A DNA stretch of 64,000 nt from Photobacterium sp. Ph5. GTDB taxonomy: Bacteria > Pseudomonadota > Gammaproteobacteria > Enterobacterales > Vibrionaceae. Of this stretch, positions 1 to 8,843 are shown in pieces. Where the stretch lies: the NCBI RefSeq assembly GCF_022129445.1, contig NZ_JADQAQ010000010.1:30126-94125 (forward strand). The letters run 5' to 3'. A model generated the notes under the pieces. The model did no database searches. It was not told the DNA's origin and saw only the letters and a program-made list of their open reading frames with translations. A program made the position numbers and the translations under genes. The stretch's first letter is position 1. Every line of letters starts with the position of its first letter.

Positions 1-2
1 TC

Positions 3-497
3 CCTCTTGCTGCGCACCTAGATGTTCAGTTTATTGCAGAAGGTGAGTTGGTTAAGGTTATTCTTGAAGGTGAAGATGTTTCTGACACACTTCGTACCGA
101 AGAAGTAGGTAATACAGCATCAAAAGTGGCTGCTTTACCTCGCGTTCGTGAAGCGTTACTACGTCGTCAACGCGCTTTTAGTGAGCATCCAGGCCTTGTG
201 GCAGACGGTCGCGACATGGGAACTGTTGTTTTTCAAGGCGCAGAAGTGAAAATCTTCCTTGATGCAAGTGCAGAAGAACGTGCAACTCGACGTATGAATC
301 AGTTGCAAAAAAAAGGCTTAGATGTTAACTTTGGCAGCCTTTTGAGCGAAATTCAGGAGCGAGACTACCGCGATCGCAATCGTGCTGTAGCGCCTTTACG
401 CCCTGCTGATGACGCATTAGTGCTGGATTCAACCGAATTATCGATTGATCAAGTACTTGAGAAAGTCTTAGCGTATGTTGATGCTAAGCTAAAATAA
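3..497 (+). CDS. cmk: Cytidylate kinase, C-terminal part (5' truncated by window)
   Basis: Cytoplasmic CMP/dCMP kinase that phosphorylates CMP to CDP with ATP. The frame is open from base 3, so the gene begins before the window; about 164 of roughly 225 residues are visible. Seen: the GRDMGTVVF segment, typical of bacterial CMP kinases, and the C-terminal stretch [18 protein letters not shown] that carries lid and substrate-binding arginines. It lies 123 bp upstream of rpsA in the same direction, the same cmk-rpsA order as in E. coli, so transcription may continue into rpsA. The assignment rests on motif recognition and synteny and is secure. Confidence 0.95.
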   Translation, partial: PLAAHLDVQFIAEGELVKVILEGEDVSDTLRTEEVGNTASKVAALPRVREALLRRQRAFSEHPGLVADGRDMGTVVFQGAEVKIFLDASAEERATRRMNQLQKKGLDVNFGSLLSEIQERDYRDRNRAVAPLRPADDALVLDSTELSIDQVLEKVLAYVDAKLK

Positions 498-620
498 CGA
501 ATCCATATTTAGTTGTGTAAACAGCTAAATAACGTCAGTGTCATGGATGATAACTGACTTTATTATCAACCCCATGCGGTAGGATACCCATGGTTGTTTA
601 TCATATTGAAGATTAATTAA
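498..620 (+). promoter_or_regulatory. Structured rpsA leader (three hairpins, weak Shine-Dalgarno)
   Basis: Three consecutive hairpins can be drawn: arms 508-516 and 521-529 closed by a GTAA tetraloop; arms 534-539 and 553-558; and arms 567-576 (with a two-base bulge) and 589-596. The start codon follows only a weak GAAG at 608-611. In E. coli the S1 mRNA leader likewise lacks a good Shine-Dalgarno, folds into hairpins and is autoregulated by S1. That function is inferred here from position and fold. Confidence 0.6.
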
Positions 621-2291
621 ATGACTGAATCTTTTGCTCAACTCTTTGAAGAGTCGCTAAACCAAGTTGAAACTCGCCCAGGTGCAATCGTTAAAGGTAC
701 TGTAGTAGCTATCGAAAACGGTTACGTACTAGTTGACGCTGGTCTAAAATCTGAGTCATCTATTCCTGCTGAAGAATTCAAGAACGCTGCTGGCGAACTA
801 GAAATCGAAGTTGGTGCTCAGGTAGACGTTGCTCTTGATGCGATCGAAGACGGTTTCGGTGAAACTAAACTTTCTCGTGAGAAAGCTAAGCGCCACGAAG
901 CTTGGATCCAGCTTGAAAAAGCTTACGAAGATGCTGAAACAGTTGTTGGTATCATCAACGGTAAAGTTAAGGGCGGCTTCACAGTTGAACTTAACGGCAT
1001 CCGTGCGTTCCTACCAGGTTCACTAGTAGACGTACGTCCAGTTCGTGACACTGCTCACCTAGAAAACAAAGAACTTGAGTTCAAAGTAATCAAGCTAGAC
1101 CAGAAGCGTAACAACGTTGTTGTTTCTCGTCGCGCAGTTATCGAGTCTGAGAACAGCGTTGAGCGTGATGAACTACTTGCTTCTCTACAAGAAGGCATGG
1201 AAGTTAAAGGTATCGTTAAGAACCTTACTGACTACGGCGCATTCGTTGATCTTGGCGGTGTTGACGGTCTTCTACACATCACTGACATGGCTTGGAAGCG
1301 TGTTAAGCACCCTTCTGAAATCGTTAATGTTGGCGATGAAATCAACGTTAAAGTTCTTAAGTTTGACCGTGAGCGTACTCGCGTATCACTAGGTCTTAAG
1401 CAACTTGGCGAAGATCCATGGGTTGCAATCGCTAAGCGTTACCCAGAAAGCACTAAGCTTACTGGCCGCGTAACTAACCTAACTGACTACGGCTGCTTCG
1501 TTGAAATCGAAGAAGGCGTTGAAGGTCTAGTACACGTTTCTGAAATGGATTGGACTAACAAAAACATCCACCCATCTAAAGTTGTTAACGTGGGCGACGA
1601 AGTTGAAGTTATGGTTCTTGATATCGACGAAGAGCGTCGTCGTATCTCTCTAGGTCTTAAGCAGTGTAAAGCTAACCCATGGCAGTCATTTGCAGAAATG
1701 CAAGCTAAGGGCGACAAAGTTACTGGTAAGATCAAGTCTATCACTGACTTCGGTATCTTCATCGGTCTTGAAGGCGGCATCGACGGTCTAGTTCACCTAT
1801 CTGACATTTCTTGGAATGTTTCTGGTGAAGACGCAGTTCGTGACTTCAAGAAAGGCGACGAAATCTCTGCAGTAGTTCTAGCAGTAGACGCTGAGCGTGA
1901 GCGTATCTCTCTAGGTGTTAAGCAAATCGAAGAAGACCCATTCAACTCTTTCGTTGCTGATACTAAGAAAGGTGCTCTAGTAACTGGTAAAGTTACTGCT
2001 GTTGACGCTAAAGGCGCAACTGTTGAGCTAGGCGAAGGCATCGAAGGTTACCTACGCGCTTCTGAAGCATCTGTAGACCGTGTTGAAGACGCAACTCTAG
2101 TTCTTTCTGTTGGCGATTCTGTTGAAGCTAAATTCACAGGCGTTGATCGTAAGAACCGCGTAATCAACCTATCTGTACGCGCTAAAGACGTTGCTGAAGA
2201 GCAAGAAGCAATGGCTACTCTGAACAAGCAAGATGATGCTGCGTTCGGTAATGCTATGGCTGACGCTTTCAAAGCTGCTAAAGGCGAATAA
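621..2291 (+). CDS. rpsA: 30S ribosomal protein S1
   Basis: RNA-binding ribosomal protein that unfolds and delivers mRNA to the 30S subunit. The 556-aa product matches the usual length of about 557 aa and contains six S1 (OB-fold) repeats, roughly residues 20-87, 105-171, 192-260, 277-347, 364-434 and 451-520. The repeats carry recurring sequences such as [38 protein letters not shown] and SLGLKQ. Codon choice is strongly biased (CTA and CTT for Leu, GGT, AAC), as expected for a very highly expressed gene. The start at 621 fits the [14 protein letters not shown]-terminus of the family. The weak ribosome-binding site is consistent with autoregulation. Confidence 0.99.
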   Translation: MTESFAQLFEESLNQVETRPGAIVKGTVVAIENGYVLVDAGLKSESSIPAEEFKNAAGELEIEVGAQVDVALDAIEDGFGETKLSREKAKRHEAWIQLEKAYEDAETVVGIINGKVKGGFTVELNGIRAFLPGSLVDVRPVRDTAHLENKELEFKVIKLDQKRNNVVVSRRAVIESENSVERDELLASLQEGMEVKGIVKNLTDYGAFVDLGGVDGLLHITDMAWKRVKHPSEIVNVGDEINVKVLKFDRERTRVSLGLKQLGEDPWVAIAKRYPESTKLTGRVTNLTDYGCFVEIEEGVEGLVHVSEMDWTNKNIHPSKVVNVGDEVEVMVLDIDEERRRISLGLKQCKANPWQSFAEMQAKGDKVTGKIKSITDFGIFIGLEGGIDGLVHLSDISWNVSGEDAVRDFKKGDEISAVVLAVDAERERISLGVKQIEEDPFNSFVADTKKGALVTGKVTAVDAKGATVELGEGIEGYLRASEASVDRVEDATLVLSVGDSVEAKFTGVDRKNRVINLSVRAKDVAEEQEAMATLNKQDDAAFGNAMADAFKAAKGE

Positions 2292-2299
2292 TTGAGCAT

Positions 2300-2328
2300 A
2301 GAGGGAATAGGCTTAGCTTTTTCCCTCT
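2300..2328 (+). terminator. Hairpin between rpsA and ihfB
   Basis: An eight-base-pair inverted repeat, AGAGGGAA at 2300-2307 and TTCCCTCT at 2321-2328, has no following T-tract. It may stabilise the rpsA mRNA end or attenuate read-through into ihfB rather than terminate fully. Confidence 0.4.
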
Positions 2329-2370
2329 AAACGGCTATACTATTGAGAAACTTACTAAAACGGAGTGTTT

Positions 2371-2661
2371 ATGACAAAGTCTGAGTTAATTGAAAGACTA
2401 TGTAGTCAACAAACACATCTTTCTGCTAAACAAGTAGAAGATGCAATCAAGGATATCCTTGAAAATATGGCGAACACGCTTGCTGAAGGCGATCGCATTG
2501 AGATCCGTGGCTTTGGTAGCTTCTCATTGCATTACCGTGCTCCTCGCGTAGGCCGTAACCCTAAAACTGGTGATAAAGTTGAGTTAGACGGTAAATACGT
2601 TCCTCACTTCAAGCCAGGTAAAGAATTACGTGACCGTGTTAATGCATCAATTGCTGCTTAA
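2371..2661 (+). CDS. ihfB: Integration host factor subunit beta
   Basis: Beta subunit of the IHF heterodimer, a nucleoid protein that bends DNA sharply at specific sites. The 96-aa product is the normal size. It shows the HU/IHF fold with the beta-arm motif GRNPKTG, in which Pro64 is the intercalating residue. The ATG at 2371 is chosen over an in-frame GTG at 2365 because CGGAG (2361-2365) is correctly spaced and the protein then begins [10 protein letters not shown] as in its relatives. It lies 79 bp after rpsA, the conserved rpsA-ihfB order. A strong terminator follows. Confidence 0.98.
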   Translation: MTKSELIERLCSQQTHLSAKQVEDAIKDILENMANTLAEGDRIEIRGFGSFSLHYRAPRVGRNPKTGDKVELDGKYVPHFKPGKELRDRVNASIAA

Positions 2662-2674
2662 CCGCGAATAGAAC

Positions 2675-2709
2675 AAAAAAACGGCATACTCTCAGTATGC
2701 CGTTTTTTT
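2675..2709 (+). terminator. Rho-independent terminator of ihfB
   Basis: Ten-base-pair stem ACGGCATACT (2681-2690) with AGTATGCCGT (2694-2703), a CTC loop and a T-run to 2709, preceded by an A-run. Confidence 0.9.
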
Positions 2710-2790
2710 ATGTCTTTTGATCATGGTCTGATGAGCAAAATTACTGCATAATCAAGCTATCATATTGTTGATTTAGTGAGAGGATTCACG

Positions 2791-3075
2791 ATGAAAATTT
2801 TGGGTATTATTGTTTTAGTTGCTGCATTCTTAATAACACTGGCTCTCGGTGCGCAAAACCAAATTTTAGTAAACTTTGACTATCTAGTTGCTCAAGGCGA
2901 ATTCCAATTATCAACGCTATTAGGTATTGCATTTGGTTCTGGCTTTATCATTGGCTGGTTGATCTGTGGTACGTTATATCTAAAAGCACGTTTTGCTAAA
3001 AATCGTTTAGCGAAGAAAGTGACAAAACAGCAACAAGAACTAGATTCTCTACGCGCACAGCCTGTAAAGGAATAA
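2791..3075 (+). CDS. lapA: LPS assembly protein A (DUF1049 membrane protein)
   Basis: Small inner-membrane protein (YciS) that works with LapB in controlling LPS synthesis. The 94 residues show a first membrane segment at about 3-20, a second at about 40-63, and a short charged, coiled-coil-like cytoplasmic tail. The ATG at 2791 follows GAGAGGA at a good distance; an upstream GTG at 2776 overlaps that ribosome-binding site and is rejected. The gene is six bases upstream of lapB and surely cotranscribed. Function is taken from the E. coli pair; the fold and neighbourhood agree. Confidence 0.93.
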   Translation: MKILGIIVLVAAFLITLALGAQNQILVNFDYLVAQGEFQLSTLLGIAFGSGFIIGWLICGTLYLKARFAKNRLAKKVTKQQQELDSLRAQPVKE

Positions 3076-3081
3076 GTATTA

Positions 3082-4251
3082 ATGCTTGAACTGTTGTTCC
3101 TACTATTACCCATTGCGGCAGCTTATGGCTGGTATATGGGTAACAGGAGCGCAAGTAATAATCGACAAGAGCAGTCTCATCGCTTATCTCGTCAATACGT
3201 GACAGGTCTTAATTTACTGTTATCTGATCAATCAGATAAAGCGGTTGATCTGTTTATTGAGCTGCTTCAAGTTGATAGCGAAACTATCGATACTCACCTT
3301 GCTTTGGGTAACTTATTCCGAAGCCGAGGGGAGGTCGATCGTGCTATTCGCATTCACCAAAACTTGATTGCTCGTCCTAACTTGACGATAGAACAACGTA
3401 ACTTGGCGCTTCAGCAGTTAGCAAAAGATTACATGGTTGCCGGTTTTTTAGATCGTGCCGAACGCATCTTTGAACAATTACTGGATGAGCCTGAATATAA
3501 AAAACCTGCCTTACAGCAGTTATTGTCTATCTATCAGCAAACACGAGAGTGGGAGAATGCGATAGATATGGCTTCCCAACTTGTTAAGTTAGGTAAAACC
3601 AAATTAAAGCATGATATTGCACATTATTGGTGTGAACTTGCCATGCTTGAGATGAGTGCACAGAATCAGGATAAAGCGATTCAGTGTTTGAAAAAGGCAC
3701 TCTCAGCGGATAAACAGTGTGTCCGCGCTTCGATCACTATGGCTAAAATTCAGATCAAAGATCGAGAATTTAAGCAGGCAGCCAAAACGCTTGAACGTGT
3801 TCTTGAGCAAGATGCTGAATTTATTGGCGAGGCTTTACCTCTGTTATTAGAATGTTATGAAGCATTGCATAATGAATCGGGATGGCTGAAATATCTACAG
3901 CAATGCGTTGAAGTTAAAGCGGGCGCTTCAGCTGAACTCATGTTAGCAGACGAAATTGCGAAAAATGAAGGAGCCGTTTCTGCTCAAGCATTCATGACTC
4001 GTCAGCTACAAAAGAACCCGACCATGAAAGGCTTCTACCAGTTAATGGAATATCATTTAGATGAAGCGGAAGAAGGTCGAGCAAAAGAAAGTTTGACCAG
4101 CTTACGACATCTCGTTGGTGAGCAATTAAAAATTAAACCGCGTTACCGCTGTCGCCAGTGTGGGTTTGCTACCCACTCATTATATTGGCAGTGTCCATCT
4201 TGTAAGAGCTGGGGACAAGTTAAACCCATTCGTGGATTGGATGGCGAATAA
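3082..4251 (+). CDS. lapB: LPS assembly protein B (TPR protein with rubredoxin-type metal site)
   Basis: Membrane-anchored adaptor (YciM) that regulates FtsH-dependent turnover of LpxC and so sets LPS output. The product is 389 aa, as in E. coli. Seen: an N-terminal membrane anchor (about 1-17), a body of tetratricopeptide repeats from about residue 40 to 340, and a C-terminal rubredoxin-like knuckle pair CRQCG (Cys357, Cys360) and CPSC (Cys371, Cys374) that binds a metal. It forms an operon with lapA and is followed by a terminator. All four metal ligands are intact. Confidence 0.97.
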   Translation: MLELLFLLLPIAAAYGWYMGNRSASNNRQEQSHRLSRQYVTGLNLLLSDQSDKAVDLFIELLQVDSETIDTHLALGNLFRSRGEVDRAIRIHQNLIARPNLTIEQRNLALQQLAKDYMVAGFLDRAERIFEQLLDEPEYKKPALQQLLSIYQQTREWENAIDMASQLVKLGKTKLKHDIAHYWCELAMLEMSAQNQDKAIQCLKKALSADKQCVRASITMAKIQIKDREFKQAAKTLERVLEQDAEFIGEALPLLLECYEALHNESGWLKYLQQCVEVKAGASAELMLADEIAKNEGAVSAQAFMTRQLQKNPTMKGFYQLMEYHLDEAEEGRAKESLTSLRHLVGEQLKIKPRYRCRQCGFATHSLYWQCPSCKSWGQVKPIRGLDGE

Positions 4252-4266
4252 TGCTTGTTATGAATA

Positions 4267-4297
4267 AAAAGACCAGACCATATGTTCTGGTTTTTTT
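4267..4297 (+). terminator. Terminator after lapB
   Basis: Stem ACCAGA (4272-4277) with TCTGGT (4286-4291), extended by A-T pairs, followed by a run of seven T. Confidence 0.8.
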
Positions 4298-4322
4298 ATG
4301 TCTAATGAAACGTTAATTTTAT

Positions 4323-4338
4323 TCGTAAACGTTTGCGT
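4323..4338. promoter_or_regulatory. PurR-like operator and promoter of pyrF
   Basis: The 16-mer TCGTAAACGTTTGCGT differs at two positions from the palindromic PurR box ACGCAAACGTTTGCGT. It sits just upstream of a possible -10 TAAAAT (4345-4350); TTCGTA at 4322-4327 is a possible -35 at 17-bp spacing, so a bound repressor would cover the promoter. The operator call is inference from the consensus. Confidence 0.6.
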
Positions 4339-4405
4339 TTGATGTAAAATCTGCGCGCGGCTGGATTGCTGCAGTAGGAAACAATTAGATATCACAGGAG
4401 ACTCA

Positions 4406-5116
4406 ATGCTAGACGCTAAAGTAATAGACCCTAAAGTAATCGTAGCCCTTGATTATGATAATCAGAATGAGGCACTCGCTTTCGTCGATCGTATTGAGCC
4501 GGGAAGTTGCCGATTAAAAGTCGGTAAAGAGATGTTCACTTTTTTTGGTCCTGATTTTGTGCGTCAATTGCATGAAAGGGGACATTCTGTATTTTTAGAC
4601 CTGAAATTTCACGATATACCAAATACTTGTTCAAAGGCTGTAAAAGCGGCTGCTGAGCTTGGGGTGTGGATGGTTAACGTTCATGCAAGTGGTGGTGAGC
4701 GTATGATGACGGCTTCGCGTGACATTCTTGAGCCTTATGGTAAAGACCGTCCGTTATTGATTGGTGTTACGGTTTTAACGAGTATGGAAGCATCTGATCT
4801 TGCTGGTATTGGTATTGAGCGTGAACCTCAACAACAGGTTTTAAATCTAGCGAATTTAGTTAAAAATAGTGGGTTGGATGGGGTAGTTTGTTCTGCACAT
4901 GAAGCACATAGCTTGAAGCAAGATTTGGGTCAGAGCTTTAAGTTGGTAACACCAGGTATTCGCCCTGTAGGGAGTGATGCGGGTGATCAACGTAGAATTA
5001 TGACACCAGTAGAGGCGATGGCTGCTGGTTCTGATTATCTTGTGATTGGACGACCAATTACACAAGCTGCGGATCCTGCAAGTGTCTTGGCTGAGATAAA
5101 TAGATCGCTTACGTAG
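4406..5116 (+). CDS. pyrF: Orotidine 5'-phosphate decarboxylase
   Basis: Last step of UMP synthesis: decarboxylates OMP to UMP. The 236-aa TIM-barrel enzyme contains the catalytic array [10 protein letters not shown] with Asp65, Lys67 and Asp70, and the C-terminal phosphate-binding GRPIT segment. The start at 4406 is preceded by CAGGAG. It follows lapAB as in E. coli but has its own terminator-isolated promoter with a PurR-like box. A bidirectional terminator separates it from the converging sap operon. Confidence 0.97.
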   Translation: MLDAKVIDPKVIVALDYDNQNEALAFVDRIEPGSCRLKVGKEMFTFFGPDFVRQLHERGHSVFLDLKFHDIPNTCSKAVKAAAELGVWMVNVHASGGERMMTASRDILEPYGKDRPLLIGVTVLTSMEASDLAGIGIEREPQQQVLNLANLVKNSGLDGVVCSAHEAHSLKQDLGQSFKLVTPGIRPVGSDAGDQRRIMTPVEAMAAGSDYLVIGRPITQAADPASVLAEINRSLT

Positions 5117-5137
5117 TTACCGTTATATAAATGAAGA

Positions 5138-5161
5138 AGCCCGCTTTGATGCGGGCTTTTT
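5138..5161. terminator. Terminator between pyrF and sapF
   Basis: Seven-base-pair stem AGCCCGC (5138-5144) and GCGGGCT (5151-5157) followed by T residues on the plus strand. It also stands 19 bp beyond sapF on the minus strand and could serve both. Confidence 0.85.
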
Positions 5162-5179
5162 GATCTTAATTGACACCGA

Positions 5180-6004
5180 TTATGTGCTAATTTTTGGTGT
5201 TGAATTATTAATACGTGTACTTTTATCTTTCTTTGGAGAGCTAAAGTGGCTATCTAATAATTTCTGTGTCAGTGGATGTTTTGGGTTGTTAAATACATTT
5301 GTAGTGCGGCCTTTTTCCACCACTTCACCGTCTTGCATTACCATTACTTTGTCACTGAAGTGTTTTACCACTCCCATGTGCTGTGATACATAGATATAGG
5401 ATAACCCCATTTCTTCTTGTAATTCTAATAACAGATTTATCATCTGAGAGCGCATGGACATGTCAAGTCCGTTAAGCGCTTCATCAGCAACGATAATACA
5501 GGGCTGAAGAATGAGAGCACGGGCTAATGAAACACGCTGTTTTTGACCCGTTGCCAGCATTTGTGGATAAAAATAAGCATGTTCAGGGAGTAAGCCGACG
5601 CGTTTGAGCGTATCCATAATACGTTTTTCACGCGCTTGCGGCGTCATATTGGTATTACGTTTTAATGGGCCTTCCAGAATACGACCAATTTGAATACGAG
5701 GGTTAAGTGACGTATTCGGATCTTGGAAAATCATTCGGATCAGCTTACAGCGCGTTTGGTAATCACCACTTGATAAGGTGTCACCATTTACACGAATAAT
5801 ACCGCTGGTTGGTTCGATAACACCGGATAGCATTTTTGCTAAGGTTGATTTACCTGAACCATTTTCGCCCAGTAACGCAATTGTTTCACCTGCTTCAAGA
5901 TGAAAAGAGACTGGTTTTACTGCTTCGATGGTACGTCTACGGAAAAAACTTGAGCGGTAGTGGTAATCTTTCTTAAGATTTTCTACTTCCAGTAACGAAC
6001 TCAT
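5180..6004 (-). CDS. sapF: Peptide ABC transporter ATP-binding protein SapF
   Basis: ATPase of the Sap transporter, linked in other enterobacteria to antimicrobial-peptide resistance and, for SapD, to Trk potassium uptake. The 274-aa product has Walker A GENGSGKS (46-53), a Walker B ending IIVADEA, and the unusual signature ATGQKQR, close to the APGQKQR of E. coli SapF rather than LSGGQ. It overlaps sapD by 4 bp. Its C-terminal tail beyond about residue 250 is lysine- and serine-rich and looks variable. It is the last gene of the sapABCDF operon. Confidence 0.93.
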   Translation of the reverse strand: MSSLLEVENLKKDYHYRSSFFRRRTIEAVKPVSFHLEAGETIALLGENGSGKSTLAKMLSGVIEPTSGIIRVNGDTLSSGDYQTRCKLIRMIFQDPNTSLNPRIQIGRILEGPLKRNTNMTPQAREKRIMDTLKRVGLLPEHAYFYPQMLATGQKQRVSLARALILQPCIIVADEALNGLDMSMRSQMINLLLELQEEMGLSYIYVSQHMGVVKHFSDKVMVMQDGEVVEKGRTTNVFNNPKHPLTQKLLDSHFSSPKKDKSTRINNSTPKIST

Positions 6005-7002
6005 TTGTTGTCTTCCTCCATGTTTAGCGGGAAGTGGCAGCTAAACTTATGGTTTTTAATTTTTCTACGTTTAGGCACTTCAACACATTTACGTTGGGCG
6101 TGAGGGCAACGAGGACCTAATCGGCAACCAATGGGTAAGTGTTGAAGTGGAGGAATCGACCCCGGTAATGTTTCTAGTTTTGTCTTATGGCTAATGTTTT
6201 CTAAACTAAAATCAGGCATAGCACGCATTAACGCGGCGGTATAAGGGTGGTGTGGTGATTCTAACAATTGCTTAGAAGTACCTGATTCAACTGATTGTCC
6301 ACAATACATTACCGTAATTCTATCAGCCCACTGAGTAACAGTCGTAAGATCATGACTGACTAATAAAATAGTGGTATTACCTAACTGATTCATTCGACTT
6401 AATAAGCGAAAAATCTGCGCTTGAGTAATAGGATCTAAATCGTTGGTTGGTTCATCAGCAATCAATAAACGAGGACGGTTCGCAATCGCCATTGCAATCA
6501 TGACTTTTTGACATTCACCATCTGTTAATTCATAAGGGTAGCTACGCATGACACGTTTGTGCTCTTTGATTCCGACTTTATGCAAAAGTGCGATAGCTTG
6601 TTTTTGGCGCCAATGAAAGCGTTGCCAAAAATGCCCAGTGAAAGAGGATGAAGGAATTGCTTCTTCCAGCTGTTCCCCAATCGGCTCTGAAGGATCAAGA
6701 CAGGTTGATGGCTCTTGGAAAATCATTGCCATCTCGCGTCCAACAATTTTACGTCGCTCACGATGAGATAGTGTGAGTAAATCAATATCGCCTAAGCGCA
6801 TGCGATCAGCACTTACACGCCAATTATCTTTACACACGCCAGCAATTGCTTTCGCAACAAGACTTTTACCTGAGCCTGATTCACCCACTAAACCACGAAT
6901 TTCACTTTCGTTAATCGTTAAGCTCATTCTATCAACCGCTTTCACCATACCTTGTGGTGTATCGATTTCGATAGTGAGATTGCGTATATCGAGTAATGGC
7001 AT
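6001..7002 (-). CDS. sapD: Peptide ABC transporter ATP-binding protein SapD
   Basis: Second ATPase of the Sap system. The 333-aa product has Walker A GESGSGKS, signature LTDGECQKV and Walker B LLIADEPT. It ends in the oligopeptide-transporter C-terminal domain with [15 protein letters not shown], a cysteine cluster common in OppD/DppD-type ATPases. The start MPLLDIRNL at 7002 is chosen because it matches SapD proteins and lies one base after the sapC stop; a longer frame to 7044 would run into sapC. It sits between sapC and sapF in the operon. Confidence 0.94.
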   Translation of the reverse strand: MPLLDIRNLTIEIDTPQGMVKAVDRMSLTINESEIRGLVGESGSGKSLVAKAIAGVCKDNWRVSADRMRLGDIDLLTLSHRERRKIVGREMAMIFQEPSTCLDPSEPIGEQLEEAIPSSSFTGHFWQRFHWRQKQAIALLHKVGIKEHKRVMRSYPYELTDGECQKVMIAMAIANRPRLLIADEPTNDLDPITQAQIFRLLSRMNQLGNTTILLVSHDLTTVTQWADRITVMYCGQSVESGTSKQLLESPHHPYTAALMRAMPDFSLENISHKTKLETLPGSIPPLQHLPIGCRLGPRCPHAQRKCVEVPKRRKIKNHKFSCHFPLNMEEDNK

Positions 7003-7003
7003 A

Positions 7004-7891
7004 TTAATCAATCCCCGCATTAAGTGCTTGGCGAAGGCCATCACCGACTAAATTAATCACTAGAACGCTAAACATAATGGCAAGACCTGGTAATGTGACG
7101 GTCCAAGGTGCAAGGTAAATAAGTTCAACAGAATCACCCAGCATTGCACCCCATTCGGGTTGCGGTGTTTGCGCACCTAGCCCTAAAAAACCTAATGCGG
7201 CAATATCTAAAATGGCAATAGATATTGCACGGGTCATTTCAGTAATGATGGTGGTTAAAATATTGGGTAAGATTGAGTTCCACAAGAGATAAAAATTATT
7301 TGCGCCATCTAATCGTGCCGCTATAACGTAATCTTTAGCCACTTCAGTATGAACTGCAGTGTACACAGCTCGAATAAAACGAGGGATTAATGCTAGCCAA
7401 ATAGCGAGTAGGATATGTGTTTCCCCTGGCCCCATATAAGCCACCACAATGATAGCCAGTAGCAGAGAAGGGATAGACAGGACGGTATCTAAAATATGGT
7501 TTAGAAAGCTTGATTTTAAACCTTGGCTCATTCCGGCAAGAATACCGATCAGTAAACCTATAACGCTGGATGCAAAGGCCACTAATAAGGCATAGCCAAA
7601 CGTGAGCTGTGAACCAATGATTAGGCGAGATAAAATGTCACGGCCTAAATCATCGGTACCAAAGAAAAAGTTCACATGGCCCGAGTTGTCCCATGATGGT
7701 GGCATGAGAAGCTCACCAACTTGTTTTATCGGAGAATAGGGCGCTAGCCATTGTGCTGTTAGGGTGATAATAAGCAAAAACAGCAAACACCATAGACCAA
7801 ACATTGCCAGTGAGTTTGCTCTGAAATTTTGCCAAGCACGCTCCCATTGGGTTGGGATTGTTTCTTCTTGGTAAACACTATTTGATGGCAT
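7004..7891 (-). CDS. sapC: Peptide ABC transporter permease SapC
   Basis: Inner-membrane permease of the Sap importer, 295 aa, with the usual N-terminal OppC-type segment, about six membrane spans and the EAA-like cytoplasmic loop [20 protein letters not shown] that contacts the ATPases. Periplasmic loop one contains [15 protein letters not shown], typical of DppC/OppC permeases. The 5' end overlaps sapB by 14 bp, showing translational coupling. Confidence 0.94.
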   Translation of the reverse strand: MPSNSVYQEETIPTQWERAWQNFRANSLAMFGLWCLLFLLIITLTAQWLAPYSPIKQVGELLMPPSWDNSGHVNFFFGTDDLGRDILSRLIIGSQLTFGYALLVAFASSVIGLLIGILAGMSQGLKSSFLNHILDTVLSIPSLLLAIIVVAYMGPGETHILLAIWLALIPRFIRAVYTAVHTEVAKDYVIAARLDGANNFYLLWNSILPNILTTIITEMTRAISIAILDIAALGFLGLGAQTPQPEWGAMLGDSVELIYLAPWTVTLPGLAIMFSVLVINLVGDGLRQALNAGID

Positions 7892-8840
7892 ACCATTCCT
7901 TCCTTACTAATGGGTTCACCATAGCACCAGCCAAATCAGATAAAATATTAGCCAATAATATGAAACTGCCGACTGTTATTACACCAGCTTGAATGGCAAC
8001 ATAATTTTGCTCTGCAATCGCATTAAGTAACCAACGACCAATACCCGGCCAATTAAAAATAGATTCCGTAAGCATGGCAAAGGTCATCATTGCTGCAAAC
8101 TGCATCCCTAGTTTAGGAATAATCGGGGGCAGGGCATTTTTCATGGCATGGCGACGAACGATTTCAAAGGTCGATAAACCTTTTGTTTGGGCAACTTTGA
8201 TGTAGTTTTTTGTCATTACGTCTGAAATTGAGGCACGGGTTAAACGTATTACTTCCGTTGTTGGTGCCATCGCTAACACAATGGTTGGTAATACCAAATG
8301 TTGTAGTGCATTAATAAATGCATCCATGCGGTATGGCTTATTTGATAACAAAATGTCAACTAGAGCGAAGCCTGTGACATGATCAAATTGATATAACAAA
8401 CTGTAACGCCCAGAAACAGGTAGCCAGCCCAAATTTAGTGAAAATAATAGAATCAATAGCATCGCTAACCAAAATAGTGGGATGGAATAGCCCAGCAAGG
8501 TTATTGATGAAATGATAGTATCAAGAGGCTGTCCTCGGTGTACACCTGCGATAGTACCAAGTGGAATTCCAACGATTAAGGATAGTATAAAAGCAAAAAA
8601 GCAGAGCTCTAACGTTGCAGGGAAAACCGTTAAAATTTCACTGCTAATTGGTACGCCATTAGCCGTGATACCAAGGTTGCCTGAAAGTAAGTTGTCTAAA
8701 TATAAAATCCAACCACTGAAAAAGCTTTGATGTGCCCATTGCAATTGGGTGTCTAAACGCAAAATACTAAAACCAATCAAGGTCAGTATTAACAACGTAA
8801 TTACAAATAAATTTAGGCGACGTATCGTATAAATAAACAT
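7878..8840 (-). CDS. sapB: Peptide ABC transporter permease SapB
   Basis: Partner permease of SapC, 320 aa. An N-terminal membrane segment (about 10-28) is followed by the binding-protein-dependent permease domain with about five spans. The EAA-type loop region around VAQTKGLSTFEIVRRHAMKN is the expected ATPase contact. The start lies three bases after the sapA stop, so both are on one mRNA. Length matches the E. coli protein. Confidence 0.94.
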   Translation of the reverse strand: MFIYTIRRLNLFVITLLILTLIGFSILRLDTQLQWAHQSFFSGWILYLDNLLSGNLGITANGVPISSEILTVFPATLELCFFAFILSLIVGIPLGTIAGVHRGQPLDTIISSITLLGYSIPLFWLAMLLILLFSLNLGWLPVSGRYSLLYQFDHVTGFALVDILLSNKPYRMDAFINALQHLVLPTIVLAMAPTTEVIRLTRASISDVMTKNYIKVAQTKGLSTFEIVRRHAMKNALPPIIPKLGMQFAAMMTFAMLTESIFNWPGIGRWLLNAIAEQNYVAIQAGVITVGSFILLANILSDLAGAMVNPLVRKEWYAIK

Positions 8841-8843
8841 ACT

